From NCBI GenBank assembly GCA_046330315.1, contig JAXLSZ010000005.1, positions 1 to 64,000 of the forward strand: a stretch of 64,000 nucleotides of DNA, read 5' to 3'. Source of the DNA: JAXLSZ01 sp046330315 (GTDB lineage Bacteria > Actinomycetota > Thermoleophilia > Solirubrobacterales > 70-9). Under the pieces are notes generated by a model. It saw only the letters and a list, made by a program, of their open reading frames with translations, was not told the DNA's origin and made no database searches. A program made the translations under genes and the position numbers. Positions 44,475 to 52,959 of the stretch are shown in pieces. Every line of letters begins with the position of its first letter. Positions within the stretch are counted from its first letter, which is position 1.

Positions 44475-45746
44475 CTACTTCAGGAAGCCCTCGTAGTTGC
44501 GCATCATCAGCTGCGCCTCGAGCTGCTTGACCGTGTCCAGCGCGACGCCGATCACGATCAGGATCGAGGTGCCGCCGAAGAAGAAGTTGGCCGAGGTCTG
44601 GCTGATCAGGATGGTCGGCAGCGCCGCCACCGCGCCCAAATACAGCGCCCCCGGGAAGGTGAGGCGGGAGAGGATGCGGTCCAGGTACTCGGCGGTCGGC
44701 CGGCCCGGTCTCACCCCGGGGATGAAGCCGCCGTACTTCTTCAGGTTGTCGGCCTGGTCCACGGGGTTGAAGGTGACCGCCGTGTAGAAGTAGGTGAAGA
44801 CGATGATGAAGAACACCTCCCCGACCACGTAGGCCCAGCTGTTCGGTGAGAAGAAGGCGGCGAAGTCGAGCGCCGCAGGGGTGTTGAGAAGCTGCCCGAT
44901 GGTCGGCGGGAAGGCCATGATCGAGGCCGCGAAGATCACCGGGATGACGCCGGCCATGTTGACCCGCAGCGGCAGGTAGGTGGACCCGCCCGAGGTCATC
45001 CGCCGCCCCACCACCCGCTTCGCGTACTGGACCGGGATGCGCCGCTGCCCCTCCTGGACGAAGACGATCGCGACGATCACGGCGAGGGCGATGAAGGGCA
45101 TCATCACCACGAAGACCTGGTCGGGGTTGCTCCACCACTTCTCGATCCCGGTGGGGATGCGCGAGGCGATCGAGGCGAAGATCATCAGCGAGATCCCGTT
45201 GCCGATCCCGCGCTGGGTGATCAGCTCCCCGAGCCACATCAAGAGCGTGGTGCCGGCGGTCAGGCAGATGACGATCAGGAAGACGTCCGCGAACCCGGTA
45301 TTGCCTACCACGTCCGTCCCGGCCTGGTTGCCGAAGGAGTTGAACAGGAAGACGTAGCCCAGCGACTGCGCGAAGGCCAGCGCGACCGTCAGGTAGCGCG
45401 TGTACTGGGTGATCTTCTGCTGGCCGACCTCGCCCTCCTTCTGCAGCTTCTCGAGCTGGGGGATCACCACCGTGAGGAGCTGCAGGATGATCGAGGCCGT
45501 GATGTAGGGCATGATCCCCAGCGCGAACAGGGAGAGCCGCGAGAGGCTGCCGCCCGAGAAGAGGTTGAGGAAGCCGAGGATGTTGGAGCCCTGGAAGTTG
45601 TTCTGGATCTCCTTGACCGCGTTCACGTCCACCCCCGGAGCGGGGATGTAGGCGCCGAGCCGGTAGAGCGCCAGCATCGCGGCCGTGAAGGCGATCTTCT
45701 TGCGGATGTCCGCGACGCTGAACGCGTTGAGGATCGTGCGGAGCAC
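44475..45746 (-). CDS. secY: Protein translocase subunit SecY
   Basis: A 423-residue channel protein with about ten membrane helices. RLGAYIPAPGVD, the plug region after it, GIMPYITASIILQLLTVV, and the cytoplasmic loop VQEGQRRIPVQYAKRVVGRR are characteristic. GTG start shares one base with the rplO stop (TAGTG). Confidence 0.98.
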   Translation of the reverse strand: MLRTILNAFSVADIRKKIAFTAAMLALYRLGAYIPAPGVDVNAVKEIQNNFQGSNILGFLNLFSGGSLSRLSLFALGIMPYITASIILQLLTVVIPQLEKLQKEGEVGQQKITQYTRYLTVALAFAQSLGYVFLFNSFGNQAGTDVVGNTGFADVFLIVICLTAGTTLLMWLGELITQRGIGNGISLMIFASIASRIPTGIEKWWSNPDQVFVVMMPFIALAVIVAIVFVQEGQRRIPVQYAKRVVGRRMTSGGSTYLPLRVNMAGVIPVIFAASIMAFPPTIGQLLNTPAALDFAAFFSPNSWAYVVGEVFFIIVFTYFYTAVTFNPVDQADNLKKYGGFIPGVRPGRPTAEYLDRILSRLTFPGALYLGAVAALPTILISQTSANFFFGGTSILIVIGVALDTVKQLEAQLMMRNYEGFLK

Positions 45747-46243
45747 TAGGACTCCAGGATCTCGCAGGTTCCGCCGGCGGCCTCGATCTTCCCCCGGGCG
45801 GCGGCGCTGAAGGCGTGGGCCCTGACGGTCAGCTTCTTGGAGAGCTCCCCGCGGGCGAGGACCTTGACCGGGTCCGAGCGCTTCGCGAGGCCCTTCCCGC
45901 GCAGGGTCTCCGGGGTCACCTCCTCGCCGGCCTCGAAACGCCGCTCGAGGTCGGAGACGTTGACCGGCTGGGTGCGGGTGCGGAAGTTCTCGAAGGGCAT
46001 GGACTTCTTCATGTGCGGGCCGCGAAGCTTGCGCATCCGCATGTGGATCGGGTTCTGGCCGCCCTCGTAGGCAACCTTGCGCTTTGCCCCCGAGCGCGCC
46101 CCGGCGCCCTTGTGGCCGCGGCCCGAGGTCTTGCCCAGCCCCGAGCCCTCGCCGCGGCCGACCCGCTTGCGGCGGCGCCGGGATCCCGGCTTTGGCTTGA
46201 TGTTGTGGAGCCCGATCTCCTCGGAGCGCTGGCGCTCGGCCAT
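45746..46243 (-). CDS. rplO: 50S ribosomal protein L15
   Basis: A 165-residue L15: LHNIKPKPGSRRRRKRVGRG, GSGLGKTSGRGHKGAGARSG and the C-terminal L15/L18e fold. Overlaps rpmD and secY by one base each. Confidence 0.97.
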   Translation of the reverse strand: MAERQRSEEIGLHNIKPKPGSRRRRKRVGRGEGSGLGKTSGRGHKGAGARSGAKRKVAYEGGQNPIHMRMRKLRGPHMKKSMPFENFRTRTQPVNVSDLERRFEAGEEVTPETLRGKGLAKRSDPVKVLARGELSKKLTVRAHAFSAAARGKIEAAGGTCEILES

Positions 46244-46425
46244 CAGGAGCCCTCCTCGACCTCGACGAGGTGTCCGACCACGCGGATCTGGCCCCGCAAC
46301 TGGGGGGTGTCCGGCTTCTCGACCTGCGCACCGGGCCTGCCGAGCCCGAGGGACTCCAGGGTGGCGCGCTGGTTGGGCTTGGTCCCCGCGGCCGAGCGAA
46401 TCTGCCTGATCCGCACTTCGCTCAC
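46243..46425 (-). CDS. rpmD: 50S ribosomal protein L30
   Basis: A 60-residue L30 (VRIRQIRSAAGTKPNQRATL, LGLGRPGAQVEKPDTPQL). GTG start overlaps rpsE stop (GTGA). Confidence 0.95.
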   Translation of the reverse strand: MSEVRIRQIRSAAGTKPNQRATLESLGLGRPGAQVEKPDTPQLRGQIRVVGHLVEVEEGS

Positions 46426-47120
46426 GAGCCCTCGGCCTCCTCGGCCGCCGGCTCCTCCTCGGCCGCCGGCGCCTCCTCGACCGCCGCGGCCACGACGGCC
46501 GGCTCGGGAGCGGGCTCGTCGCCGGCCGGGGCTTCCGCCGCGGAGGCGGCGCCGTCGCCGGCCTCGCGCCGCGAGGCCTCCGCCCTTGCGGCCTCGATGC
46601 CCAGCACCTCGGCGACGGTCAGCCCGCGCAGCTCGGCGACCTCCTCGGGGCGCCGCAGCCTGATCAGGCCGTCCATCGTCGCCTTCACGAGGTTGATCGG
46701 GTTCTGGGTTCCGATGCTCTTGGTCAGCACGTCGCGAACGCCTCCCAGCTCGAGCACCGCGCGGACGCCGCCACCGGCGATCACCCCGGTACCGGGGCTG
46801 GCCGGGCGAAGGACCACGTGGCCGGCCCCGTAGCGCCCGATGATCCGGTGGGTGATCGTCTGCCCGTACTTCGGCACCCGGATCAGGTTCTTGCGGGCGT
46901 TGTCGACGGCCTTCTGGATCGCCAGCGGGACCTCGCGGGCCTTCCCGTAGCCGATCCCGACCACCGACTCCTCGTCGCCGACCGCGACCAGCGCCGTGAA
47001 GGAGAAACGGCGTCCGCCCTTGACCACCTTGGCGACGCGGTTGATCTCGATCACGCGCTCGGATAGGTCCAGCCCCTTGGGGCTGACCGTCTCGACTCTT
47101 CCTGTGCTCTTTCCCTTCAT
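46422..47120 (-). CDS. rpsE: 30S ribosomal protein S5 with an acidic C-terminal tail
   Basis: A 232-residue S5, longer than usual. The double-stranded RNA-binding and C-terminal folds (VIEINRVAKVVKGGRRFSFTA, GYGKAREVPLAIQKA, GAGHVVLRPASPGTGVIAGG) are normal up to about residue 175. After VAEVLGI comes a ~57-residue Ala/Glu/Pro tail (EAPAAEEEPAAEEAEGS at the end) that is not part of the S5 fold. A 45-bp gap with no gene separates it from rplR. Confidence 0.96.
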   Translation of the reverse strand: MKGKSTGRVETVSPKGLDLSERVIEINRVAKVVKGGRRFSFTALVAVGDEESVVGIGYGKAREVPLAIQKAVDNARKNLIRVPKYGQTITHRIIGRYGAGHVVLRPASPGTGVIAGGGVRAVLELGGVRDVLTKSIGTQNPINLVKATMDGLIRLRRPEEVAELRGLTVAEVLGIEAARAEASRREAGDGAASAAEAPAGDEPAPEPAVVAAAVEEAPAAEEEPAAEEAEGS

Positions 47121-47165
47121 GGCAAGCGGCTCACGGTAGCGGAAGCGGGGCGGCGCCCGGCCTCC

Positions 47166-47519
47166 TCAGAAGCTCAACCCCCCCTCCCGGGCGCCCTCGG
47201 CGAGGGCCTTGACGCGACCGTGGTAGCGGTAGCCGCCACGATCGAACACGCAGGTCTCGACCCCCGCCGCCCTGCCACGCTCGGCGAGCAGCTCACCGGC
47301 CTTCCTGGACTGCTCCAGGGGCGCCAGGCCGCGAAGCTCGGGCTCGATCCAGTTGACGGCGGCGACCGTATGGCCCGCCGTGTCGTCGATCAGCTGCGCG
47401 AACACGCCCCGGTTGGATCGGTACACCGAGAGGCGCGGACGCTCCGCGGTCCCCGAGATCTTGGCCCGCACCCTGCGGCGGCGCCGCAGCCGCCTCTGCT
47501 CCTTGGTGAGGACGGTCAT
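47166..47519 (-). CDS. rplR: 50S ribosomal protein L18
   Basis: A 117-residue L18 (RRRRRVRAKISGTAERPRLS, then VYRSNRGVFAQLID). Binds 5S rRNA. ATG overlaps rplF stop (ATGA). Confidence 0.96.
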   Translation of the reverse strand: MTVLTKEQRRLRRRRRVRAKISGTAERPRLSVYRSNRGVFAQLIDDTAGHTVAAVNWIEPELRGLAPLEQSRKAGELLAERGRAAGVETCVFDRGGYRYHGRVKALAEGAREGGLSF

Positions 47520-48049
47520 GCCCGCTTGCCGACCTTTCGGGCCACGTGCTCCCCGCGGTAGCGGATGCCCTTGCCCTTGTAGGGCTCCGGGGGGCGGCGC
47601 TTGCGGATGTCCGCCGCGACCTGCCCGACCAGCTGCTTGTCGATGCCGCGAACCACGATCTCGGTCGGCTGGGGGACCTCGAACTCGATGCCTTCGGGGG
47701 CCTCGATCGAGACCGGGTGCGAGTAGCCGAGGGCGAGCTCCAGGGAGCGGCCCTTGAGCTGGGCGCGGTAGCCGACCCCCTCGATGTCGAGGCGCTTCTC
47801 GAAGCCGTCGGTGACCCCCTCGACCATGTTGGCGATCAGGCTGCGGGTCAGCCCGTGCAGCGCCCGGTGCTCGCCGCGGTCGGTCGGCCGGGCGACGGTG
47901 AGGACGCCCTCGGACTGCGCGATGGACATCTCGGGCGAGACCGTCTGGGAGAGCTCGCCACGGGGGCCCTTGACGTCCACCCGCCCGGAGCTCACCTCGA
48001 CGCTGACCGCGTCGGGGACGGGGATTGGCTTTCTGCCGATCCGGCTCAT
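47516..48049 (-). CDS. rplF: 50S ribosomal protein L6
   Basis: A 177-residue L6 starting MSRIGRKPIPVPDAV, ending with PYKGKGIRYRGEHV. Two L6 repeats are complete. Confidence 0.97.
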   Translation of the reverse strand: MSRIGRKPIPVPDAVSVEVSSGRVDVKGPRGELSQTVSPEMSIAQSEGVLTVARPTDRGEHRALHGLTRSLIANMVEGVTDGFEKRLDIEGVGYRAQLKGRSLELALGYSHPVSIEAPEGIEFEVPQPTEIVVRGIDKQLVGQVAADIRKRRPPEPYKGKGIRYRGEHVARKVGKRA

Positions 48050-48056
48050 CGCCCGC

Positions 48057-48452
48057 TCACCATACGTAGGCGACGACCTCGCCGCCCACTCCCTTTGCCT
48101 TCGCCTCGTGCCCGGTCATCACGCCGCTGGAGGTGCTGAGGATCGCCGTGCCGGTGCCGCCGTAGACCCTCGGCACGCTGCCGGAGTCCACGTAGCGGCG
48201 CCGGCCGGGGCGCGAGACGCGCTCCAGGCCGGTGATCACGGGTTCGTGGGCCGCGGTGTACTTGAGCTGGACCCTGATCACCTCGCCGACCCGGCCCGGC
48301 TCGCTGCGGAAGTCGGTGATGTAGCCCTGCTCCTTGAGGATGCGGGAGACCTCCAGCTTCAGCCGCGAGGAGGGGATCTCCACCTCGGCGTGGCCGGCGG
48401 CCGCCGCGTTGCGCAGGCGGGTCAGGTAGTCGGCTATCGGGTCGGTCAGCAT
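48057..48452 (-). CDS. rpsH: 30S ribosomal protein S8
   Basis: A 131-residue S8 (MLTDPIADYLTRLRNA start; GTGTAILSTSSGVMT near the end). 16S central-domain binder and, in E. coli, the spc operon repressor. Confidence 0.97.
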   Translation of the reverse strand: MLTDPIADYLTRLRNAAAAGHAEVEIPSSRLKLEVSRILKEQGYITDFRSEPGRVGEVIRVQLKYTAAHEPVITGLERVSRPGRRRYVDSGSVPRVYGGTGTAILSTSSGVMTGHEAKAKGVGGEVVAYVW

Positions 48453-48456
48453 CGGA

Positions 48457-48642
48457 TCACCAACTCGACTTGGTCATTCCCGGGACGTAGCCCTCGTGGG
48501 CGGCCTCGCGCAGGCAGATCCGGCAGAGGCCGAACTTGCGGTAGTAGGCGCGCGGGCGCCCGCACCGGCGGCACCGGTTGTAGGCCCGGCTCTTGTACTT
48601 GGGCTTGCGCTGCTGGCGGACTTTCTGCGAGGTCTTCGCCAT
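48457..48642 (-). CDS. rpsN: 30S ribosomal protein S14 type Z
   Basis: A 61-residue zinc-type S14: CRRCGRPRAYYRKFGLCRIC carries the four cysteines. ATG shares one base with the rplE stop. Confidence 0.97.
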   Translation of the reverse strand: MAKTSQKVRQQRKPKYKSRAYNRCRRCGRPRAYYRKFGLCRICLREAAHEGYVPGMTKSSW

Positions 48643-49445
48643 CACTGGTCCTCTTTCTCGTTTGCCGCCGCGGGCGGGTTGTCGCTGCCTTCCTCGCCGG
48701 CCTCCTCCTCGCCCTCGGCGGTCGGCTCGGGCTTGGCGTAGGCGTCGGGGTTCTCCTCCTTGAGCTGCTCCAGCGCGGCCTGCTCGGCCTCGGCCCGCAG
48801 CCGCGCCTCCTCGCGGCGGCGCTCCTCCTCGGCCTCGGCCTCGGTGTCCACCGAGCCCGGGCGCCCCTCCCGGGCGAACGGCATCCCCAGCGCGAGAAGC
48901 AGCTCGAAGGCCTCCTCGTCGGTCGCCGCGGTGGTGGTGATCGTGATGTCGAGCCCCCGCACCTGGTCGATCGAGTCGTAGTCGATCTCGGGGAAGATGA
49001 GCTGCTCGCGGATCCCCATCGAGTAGTTGCCGCGGCCGTCGAAGGAGCGGGGGTTGAGACCCCGGAAGTCGCGGATCCGCGGCACGGCGATCGAGCAGAG
49101 CCGGTCCAGGAACTCCCACATCCGGGCGCGGCGCAGGGTCACCGAGACGCCCACCGGCATCCCCTCGCGGACCTTGAAGGAGGCGATCGACTTGCGCGCG
49201 CGGCGCACGTTGGGGCGCTGGCCGGCGATCGTCGCGAGCTGCTCGGTCGCAGCATCGAGGACCTTGGAGTCCTGCTTGGCGTCGCCGACGCCCATGTTGA
49301 GCGTGATCTTCTCCAGGCGGGGCGCCTGCATCGGGGTCGAGTACCCGAACTTCTCGACCAGCGCGGGCAGGATCTCCTCGCGGTAGCGCTCGCGCAGCCG
49401 CGGCGGAGGAGCCGCCTGGGCCTGGGCTGTGGCCGTCGCTTCCAT
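48642..49445 (-). CDS. rplE: 50S ribosomal protein L5 with a charged C-terminal tail
   Basis: A 267-residue L5, far longer than the usual ~180. The core ends normally at LLLALGMPF; then follow about 77 residues: a Glu/Arg coiled-coil-like stretch (EAEEERRREEARLRAEAEQA) and an acidic end (GEEEAGEEGSDNPPAAANEK). The N-terminus has a short Ala/Gln extension. The tail would lie near 5S rRNA and the central protuberance. Confidence 0.96.
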   Translation of the reverse strand: MEATATAQAQAAPPPRLRERYREEILPALVEKFGYSTPMQAPRLEKITLNMGVGDAKQDSKVLDAATEQLATIAGQRPNVRRARKSIASFKVREGMPVGVSVTLRRARMWEFLDRLCSIAVPRIRDFRGLNPRSFDGRGNYSMGIREQLIFPEIDYDSIDQVRGLDITITTTAATDEEAFELLLALGMPFAREGRPGSVDTEAEAEEERRREEARLRAEAEQAALEQLKEENPDAYAKPEPTAEGEEEAGEEGSDNPPAAANEKEDQ

Positions 49446-49446
49446 C

Positions 49447-49788
49447 TCAGTCGATCGCGCTCCCGGACCGCTTCGAGTAGCGCTCGCGCTCGCCGGCCTC
49501 GTTGCGGCGCACTCCGACCCTGGTCGGCTTGTTGTCCTTGGGGTCGAGCAGCATCACGTTGGAGACGTGGATCGGCCCCTCCTTCTCGACGATGCCGCCG
49601 ACCTCGGCCCCCTTCTGGGTGTCCTTGACCGAGGTGGGCCGGGTGTGGCGCTTGATCATGTTGAGGTGCTCGACGTAGACCCGGTCGTTCCTGGGGTCGG
49701 TGCGGATAACCCGGCCCGTCTTGCCGGCGTCCTTGCCGCTGATCACCACCACCTGGTCGTCGGTCCTGACCCGCATCGGCTTGGCCAT
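49447..49788 (-). CDS. rplX: 50S ribosomal protein L24
   Basis: About 113 residues with the KOW motif DDQVVVISGKDAGKTGRV. The ATG at 49788 shares a base with the rplN stop; a GTG at 49791 would also overlap. Confidence 0.96.
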   Translation of the reverse strand: MAKPMRVRTDDQVVVISGKDAGKTGRVIRTDPRNDRVYVEHLNMIKRHTRPTSVKDTQKGAEVGGIVEKEGPIHVSNVMLLDPKDNKPTRVGVRRNEAGERERYSKRSGSAID

Positions 49789-50156
49789 CACAGGACCTCC
49801 GGGGCCAGAGAGACGATCTTCATGAAGTTGCGGTCCCGCAGCTCGCGGGCGACCGGGCCGAAAATGCGCGTGCCGCGCGGGTTGTTCTGCGGGTCGATCA
49901 GCACCGCCGCGTTCTCGTCGAAGGCGATGTAGGTGCCGTCGGAGCGGCCGAACTGCTTGCGGGTCCGGACCACCACCGCCTGCACGACCTCGCCCTTGCG
50001 GACCCCGCCCTGCGGGCTGGCCTGCTTGACGGTCGCCGTGATCACGTCGCCGACGCCGGCGTAGCGGCGGTGCGAGCCGCCCTTCACGCGGATGCAGAGG
50101 ATCTCCCGGGCGCCCGAGTTGTCGGCGACGCGAAGCCTTGTCTCCTGCTGGATCAC
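49788..50156 (-). CDS. rplN: 50S ribosomal protein L14
   Basis: A 122-residue L14 (MIQQETRLRVADNSGAREIL start; GTRIFGPVARELRD near the end). GTG start two bases after rpsQ stop. Confidence 0.97.
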   Translation of the reverse strand: MIQQETRLRVADNSGAREILCIRVKGGSHRRYAGVGDVITATVKQASPQGGVRKGEVVQAVVVRTRKQFGRSDGTYIAFDENAAVLIDPQNNPRGTRIFGPVARELRDRNFMKIVSLAPEVL

Positions 50157-50158
50157 CG

Positions 50159-50968
50159 CTACCTGGCCTTCTCCACTACCTCGACCAGCCGCCAGCGCTT
50201 GGTGCGCGACAGGGGCCGGGTCTCGACCACGCGGACCACGTCGCCCTCACCGGCCTCGTTGCGCTCGTCGTGCGCCTTCAGCGTCCGCGAGCGCCGCACC
50301 ACCTTCTCGTAGGTGGGGTGGCGGCGGGCGATGTCGATGCGCACGGTGATCGTCTTGTCGGCCTTGTCGGAGACCACGACGCCCTGCCTGGTCTTGGCTG
50401 CGTTGGCCTGCCGCTCGGCCGCCGGCGTGCCGGTCCCGGCCTCGCCGCCACCCTTGGCGCCGCGATAGCGCCGGCGCGCCTCGGCGTTCGCGCGCCGGGC
50501 CTCGCCACGCTCCTTCGCCCGCTCCTCGGCGCCGCGCTGCGGCCGCGCCTCGTGCGGGACGCGCGAGCGCTGCAGCCGCCGCCGCTCCTTCCAGGGGAGA
50601 TCACTGCCCGACACGTCCTCAGCTCCGCTTCCGGGCGTGTCGGGGCCCGCGGCGGGCTGAGCTTGGGTCGCCTCGGGGGTGGGCTCCTCCGCTTCCGCGG
50701 CGGGCTCCTCATCGGCCGCGGGCTCCTCGGCCGTTTCCTCCGACGCCTCTTCCGCGGGTGGCGTGGGGATGGGCTCCTCGCCCGCAGCCTGCGAGGAATC
50801 ACTGCCCGACACGTCCTCAGCTTCGCTTCCGGGCGTGTCGGGGTCGCCGGCGGGCTCCTCGGCTCCGCGTCCGGGGGCGTCGGCCTCGGCGGCGGGCTCG
50901 GTCTCGGCCGCCTCTGTCTCGGGCGTCTCTTCGGGCGTCTGCTCGTTCTTCTCTTCTTCGGCCATCAT
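50159..50968 (-). CDS. rpsQ: 30S ribosomal protein S17 with a ~190-residue N-terminal extension
   Basis: A 269-residue protein in which only the last ~78 residues are S17 (GVVVSDKADKTITVRI, then the OB-fold through VETRPLSRTKRWRLVEVVEK). The first ~125 residues are acidic, Glu/Ala/Pro-rich and contain a duplicated PDTPGS-AEDVSGSD unit; the next ~60 are strongly basic (RRRLQRSRVPHEARPQRGAEERAKERGEARRA by pieces). The ATG at 50968 overlaps the rpmC stop (ATGA). No other in-frame ATG with a ribosome site near the core is apparent, so the extension is probably translated. Confidence 0.93.
   Translation of the reverse strand: MMAEEEKNEQTPEETPETEAAETEPAAEADAPGRGAEEPAGDPDTPGSEAEDVSGSDSSQAAGEEPIPTPPAEEASEETAEEPAADEEPAAEAEEPTPEATQAQPAAGPDTPGSGAEDVSGSDLPWKERRRLQRSRVPHEARPQRGAEERAKERGEARRANAEARRRYRGAKGGGEAGTGTPAAERQANAAKTRQGVVVSDKADKTITVRIDIARRHPTYEKVVRRSRTLKAHDERNEAGEGDVVRVVETRPLSRTKRWRLVEVVEKAR
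50600..50645. repeat. 46-bp palindrome-containing repeat in rpsQ, copy 1
   Basis: Matches 50798-50843 with one mismatch. It contains CCCGACACG and CGTGTCGGG, which can form a 9-bp stem (50607-50644). Lies in frame within the S17 extension. Confidence 0.92.
50798..50843. repeat. 46-bp palindrome-containing repeat in rpsQ, copy 2
   Basis: Second copy of the element, stem at 50805-50842; distance to copy 1 is 198 bp, in frame. Confidence 0.92.
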
Positions 50969-51177
50969 CGCCTCAGCTCTCGTTCCACGTCAATGCCCCG
51001 CTCCCGGGCGACGGTCATCAGCCTGGCGACGTCCCGCCTGGCCGCACCGATCCGCGCCGTGTTCTCGAGCTCGCCGGTCGCGTGGCGGAAGCGCAGGTTG
51101 AAGACCTCCTCCTTGGCGTCGATCAGCTTCGCCACCACCTCGTCGTCCTTGAGGTCGTGGATCTCGGCGCCCTTCAT
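50965..51177 (-). CDS. rpmC: 50S ribosomal protein L29
   Basis: A 70-residue helical hairpin protein (LRFRHATGELENTARIGAAR). ATG overlaps rplP stop (ATGA). Located at the peptide exit. Confidence 0.95.
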   Translation of the reverse strand: MKGAEIHDLKDDEVVAKLIDAKEEVFNLRFRHATGELENTARIGAARRDVARLMTVARERGIDVERELRR

Positions 51178-51596
51178 CGCTCGCCGCCCCCCTCGCGGCC
51201 GACGAACTTGGTCCTGACCGGCAACTTGTGGCCGGCGAGGCGCAGGGCCTCCCTGGCGAGGTCCTCGGGGACCCCGGCCAGCTCGAACATCACCCTGCCC
51301 GGCTTGACCACGGCGACCCAGCCCTCCGGGTTGCCCTTGCCGGAGCCCATCCGCGTCTCGGCGGGCTTCTTGGTGTAGGGCTTGTCGGGAAAGACGTTGA
51401 TCCAGACCTTGCCGCCGCGCTTGATCTTGCGCGTCATCGCGACCCGCGCTGCCTCGATCTGGCGGTTGGTCACCCAGCCGCGGTCCAGCGACTTCAGCCC
51501 GTACTCGCCGAAGGCGACGGTGGTGCCGCCCTTGGAGTTGCCGCGCATCCGGCCCCGCATCTGCTTGCGGTGCTTGACCCGCTTCGGCATCAGCAT
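51174..51596 (-). CDS. rplP: 50S ribosomal protein L16
   Basis: A 140-residue L16 (MLMPKRVKHRKQMRGRMRG start; WINVFPDKPYTKKPAETRMG). ATG shares a base with the rpsC stop. Confidence 0.97.
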   Translation of the reverse strand: MLMPKRVKHRKQMRGRMRGNSKGGTTVAFGEYGLKSLDRGWVTNRQIEAARVAMTRKIKRGGKVWINVFPDKPYTKKPAETRMGSGKGNPEGWVAVVKPGRVMFELAGVPEDLAREALRLAGHKLPVRTKFVGREGGGER

Positions 51597-52297
51597 CAGC
51601 GACCACCCCCGCGCAGCTCGCCACGGCCCCCGGGACCGCCGTCGGCCTCGGCGTCGGGCCCCGTCGCGAAGCCCTCGGGCATCACCTCGCCCTTGTTGAT
51701 CCAGCACTTGACGCCGATCCGACCAGTGGTCGTGCGCGCCTCGAAGAAGCCGTAGTCGATGTCGGCCCTCAGCGTGTGCAGCGGCACGCGGCCGTCGGAG
51801 TAGCCCTCGGTCCGGGCCATCTCGGCGCCACCGAGCCGGCCGGAGACCTGGACCTTGACGCCCTTGGCGCCGGAGCGCATCGCCGAGGTCAGGGCGCGCT
51901 TCATGGCGCGCCGGAAGGCGACCCGGTTCTGCAGCTGCTCGGCGATCGACTGGGCGACCAGCTTGGCGTCGAGCTCGGGGCGCTTGACCTCGCGGATGTT
52001 GACCTTGACCGGCTTGCCGGTGATCTTGTGCAGGTCCTTGCGCAGCGCCTCGACCTCGCTGCCCGACTTGCCGATCACGATCCCCGGGCGCGCCGTGTGG
52101 ATGTCCACGGCGACCTCGCCGCGGCGCTCGATGGTGATGTCGGAGAGCCCGGCGTGGGCGAGCTTGCCCTCGATGTGGTCGCGGATCCGCAGGTCCTCGA
52201 GCAGCGTGTCGGAGAACTCGCGCTCGTTGAACCAGTTCGACTTCCAATCGTGGATGTAGCCGACGCGAAAGCCCTCGGGATGGATCTTCTGGCCCAT
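51596..52297 (-). CDS. rpsC: 30S ribosomal protein S3
   Basis: A 233-residue S3 starting MGQKIHPEGFRVGYIHDW, with the KH-like segment ARPGIVIGKSGSEVE. The final ~25 residues (AEADGGPGGRGELRGGGR) are Gly-rich. Confidence 0.97.
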   Translation of the reverse strand: MGQKIHPEGFRVGYIHDWKSNWFNEREFSDTLLEDLRIRDHIEGKLAHAGLSDITIERRGEVAVDIHTARPGIVIGKSGSEVEALRKDLHKITGKPVKVNIREVKRPELDAKLVAQSIAEQLQNRVAFRRAMKRALTSAMRSGAKGVKVQVSGRLGGAEMARTEGYSDGRVPLHTLRADIDYGFFEARTTTGRIGVKCWINKGEVMPEGFATGPDAEADGGPGGRGELRGGGR

Positions 52298-52299
52298 GC

Positions 52300-52677
52300 C
52301 TAGCCCTCCGGCGTCAGCGCCACGGAGATGTGGCTGGTTCGCTTGTTGATCCGGGTGGCGCGGCCCAGCGCCCGCGGGCGGTAGCGGCGCAGGGTCGGCC
52401 CCTCGTCGACGGTGATCTCGGCGACGCGCATCTCGTCGGCGAGAAGGTCGAAGTTGTTCTCGGCGTTGGAGGCGGCCGAGTCGATCAGCTTGCGGATGTC
52501 GCGCGCCGCGCTGCGAGGGGAGAAGTCCAGCAGCGCCCGGGCCCGCTCGATGCGCAGACCGCGGACCTGGTCGGCGATGAGGCGGGCCTTGCGCGGGGAG
52601 ACCCGCACGTAGCGGGCGCTGGCGCGCACCACCACCGGGGGGGCCTCGGCCTTGCTCTGTGTCGCCGTCTTCGCCAT
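52300..52677 (-). CDS. rplV: 50S ribosomal protein L22
   Basis: A 125-residue L22 (VRVSPRKARLIADQVRG; RYRPRALGRATRINKRTSHI at the tunnel loop). Confidence 0.97.
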   Translation of the reverse strand: MAKTATQSKAEAPPVVVRASARYVRVSPRKARLIADQVRGLRIERARALLDFSPRSAARDIRKLIDSAASNAENNFDLLADEMRVAEITVDEGPTLRRYRPRALGRATRINKRTSHISVALTPEG

Positions 52678-52680
52678 CGC

Positions 52681-52953
52681 CTACTCGCCCTTGCTGCTTC
52701 CCGAGTGCGCCCGGAAGGTCCGGGTGGGCGCGAACTCGCCCAGCTTGTGGCCGACCATCGACTCCGAGACGAAGACCGGCACGTGCTTGCGGCCGTCGTG
52801 GACGGCGATCGTGTGCCCCACCATCTCGGGGAAGACGGTCGAGGCCCGCGACCAGGTCTTGACCATCTGCTTCTGGCCGGACTCGTTCATCGCCTGGATC
52901 CGCGACATCAGCCGCTCCTCGGCCCAGGGCCCCTTCTTGGTGGACCTACCCAC
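52681..52953 (-). CDS. rpsS: 30S ribosomal protein S19
   Basis: A 90-residue S19 (MGRSTKKGPWAEERLMSRI start; KHVPVFVSESMVGHKLGEFA). GTG start. Confidence 0.97.
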   Translation of the reverse strand: MGRSTKKGPWAEERLMSRIQAMNESGQKQMVKTWSRASTVFPEMVGHTIAVHDGRKHVPVFVSESMVGHKLGEFAPTRTFRAHSGSSKGE

Positions 52954-52959
52954 TCGCGA

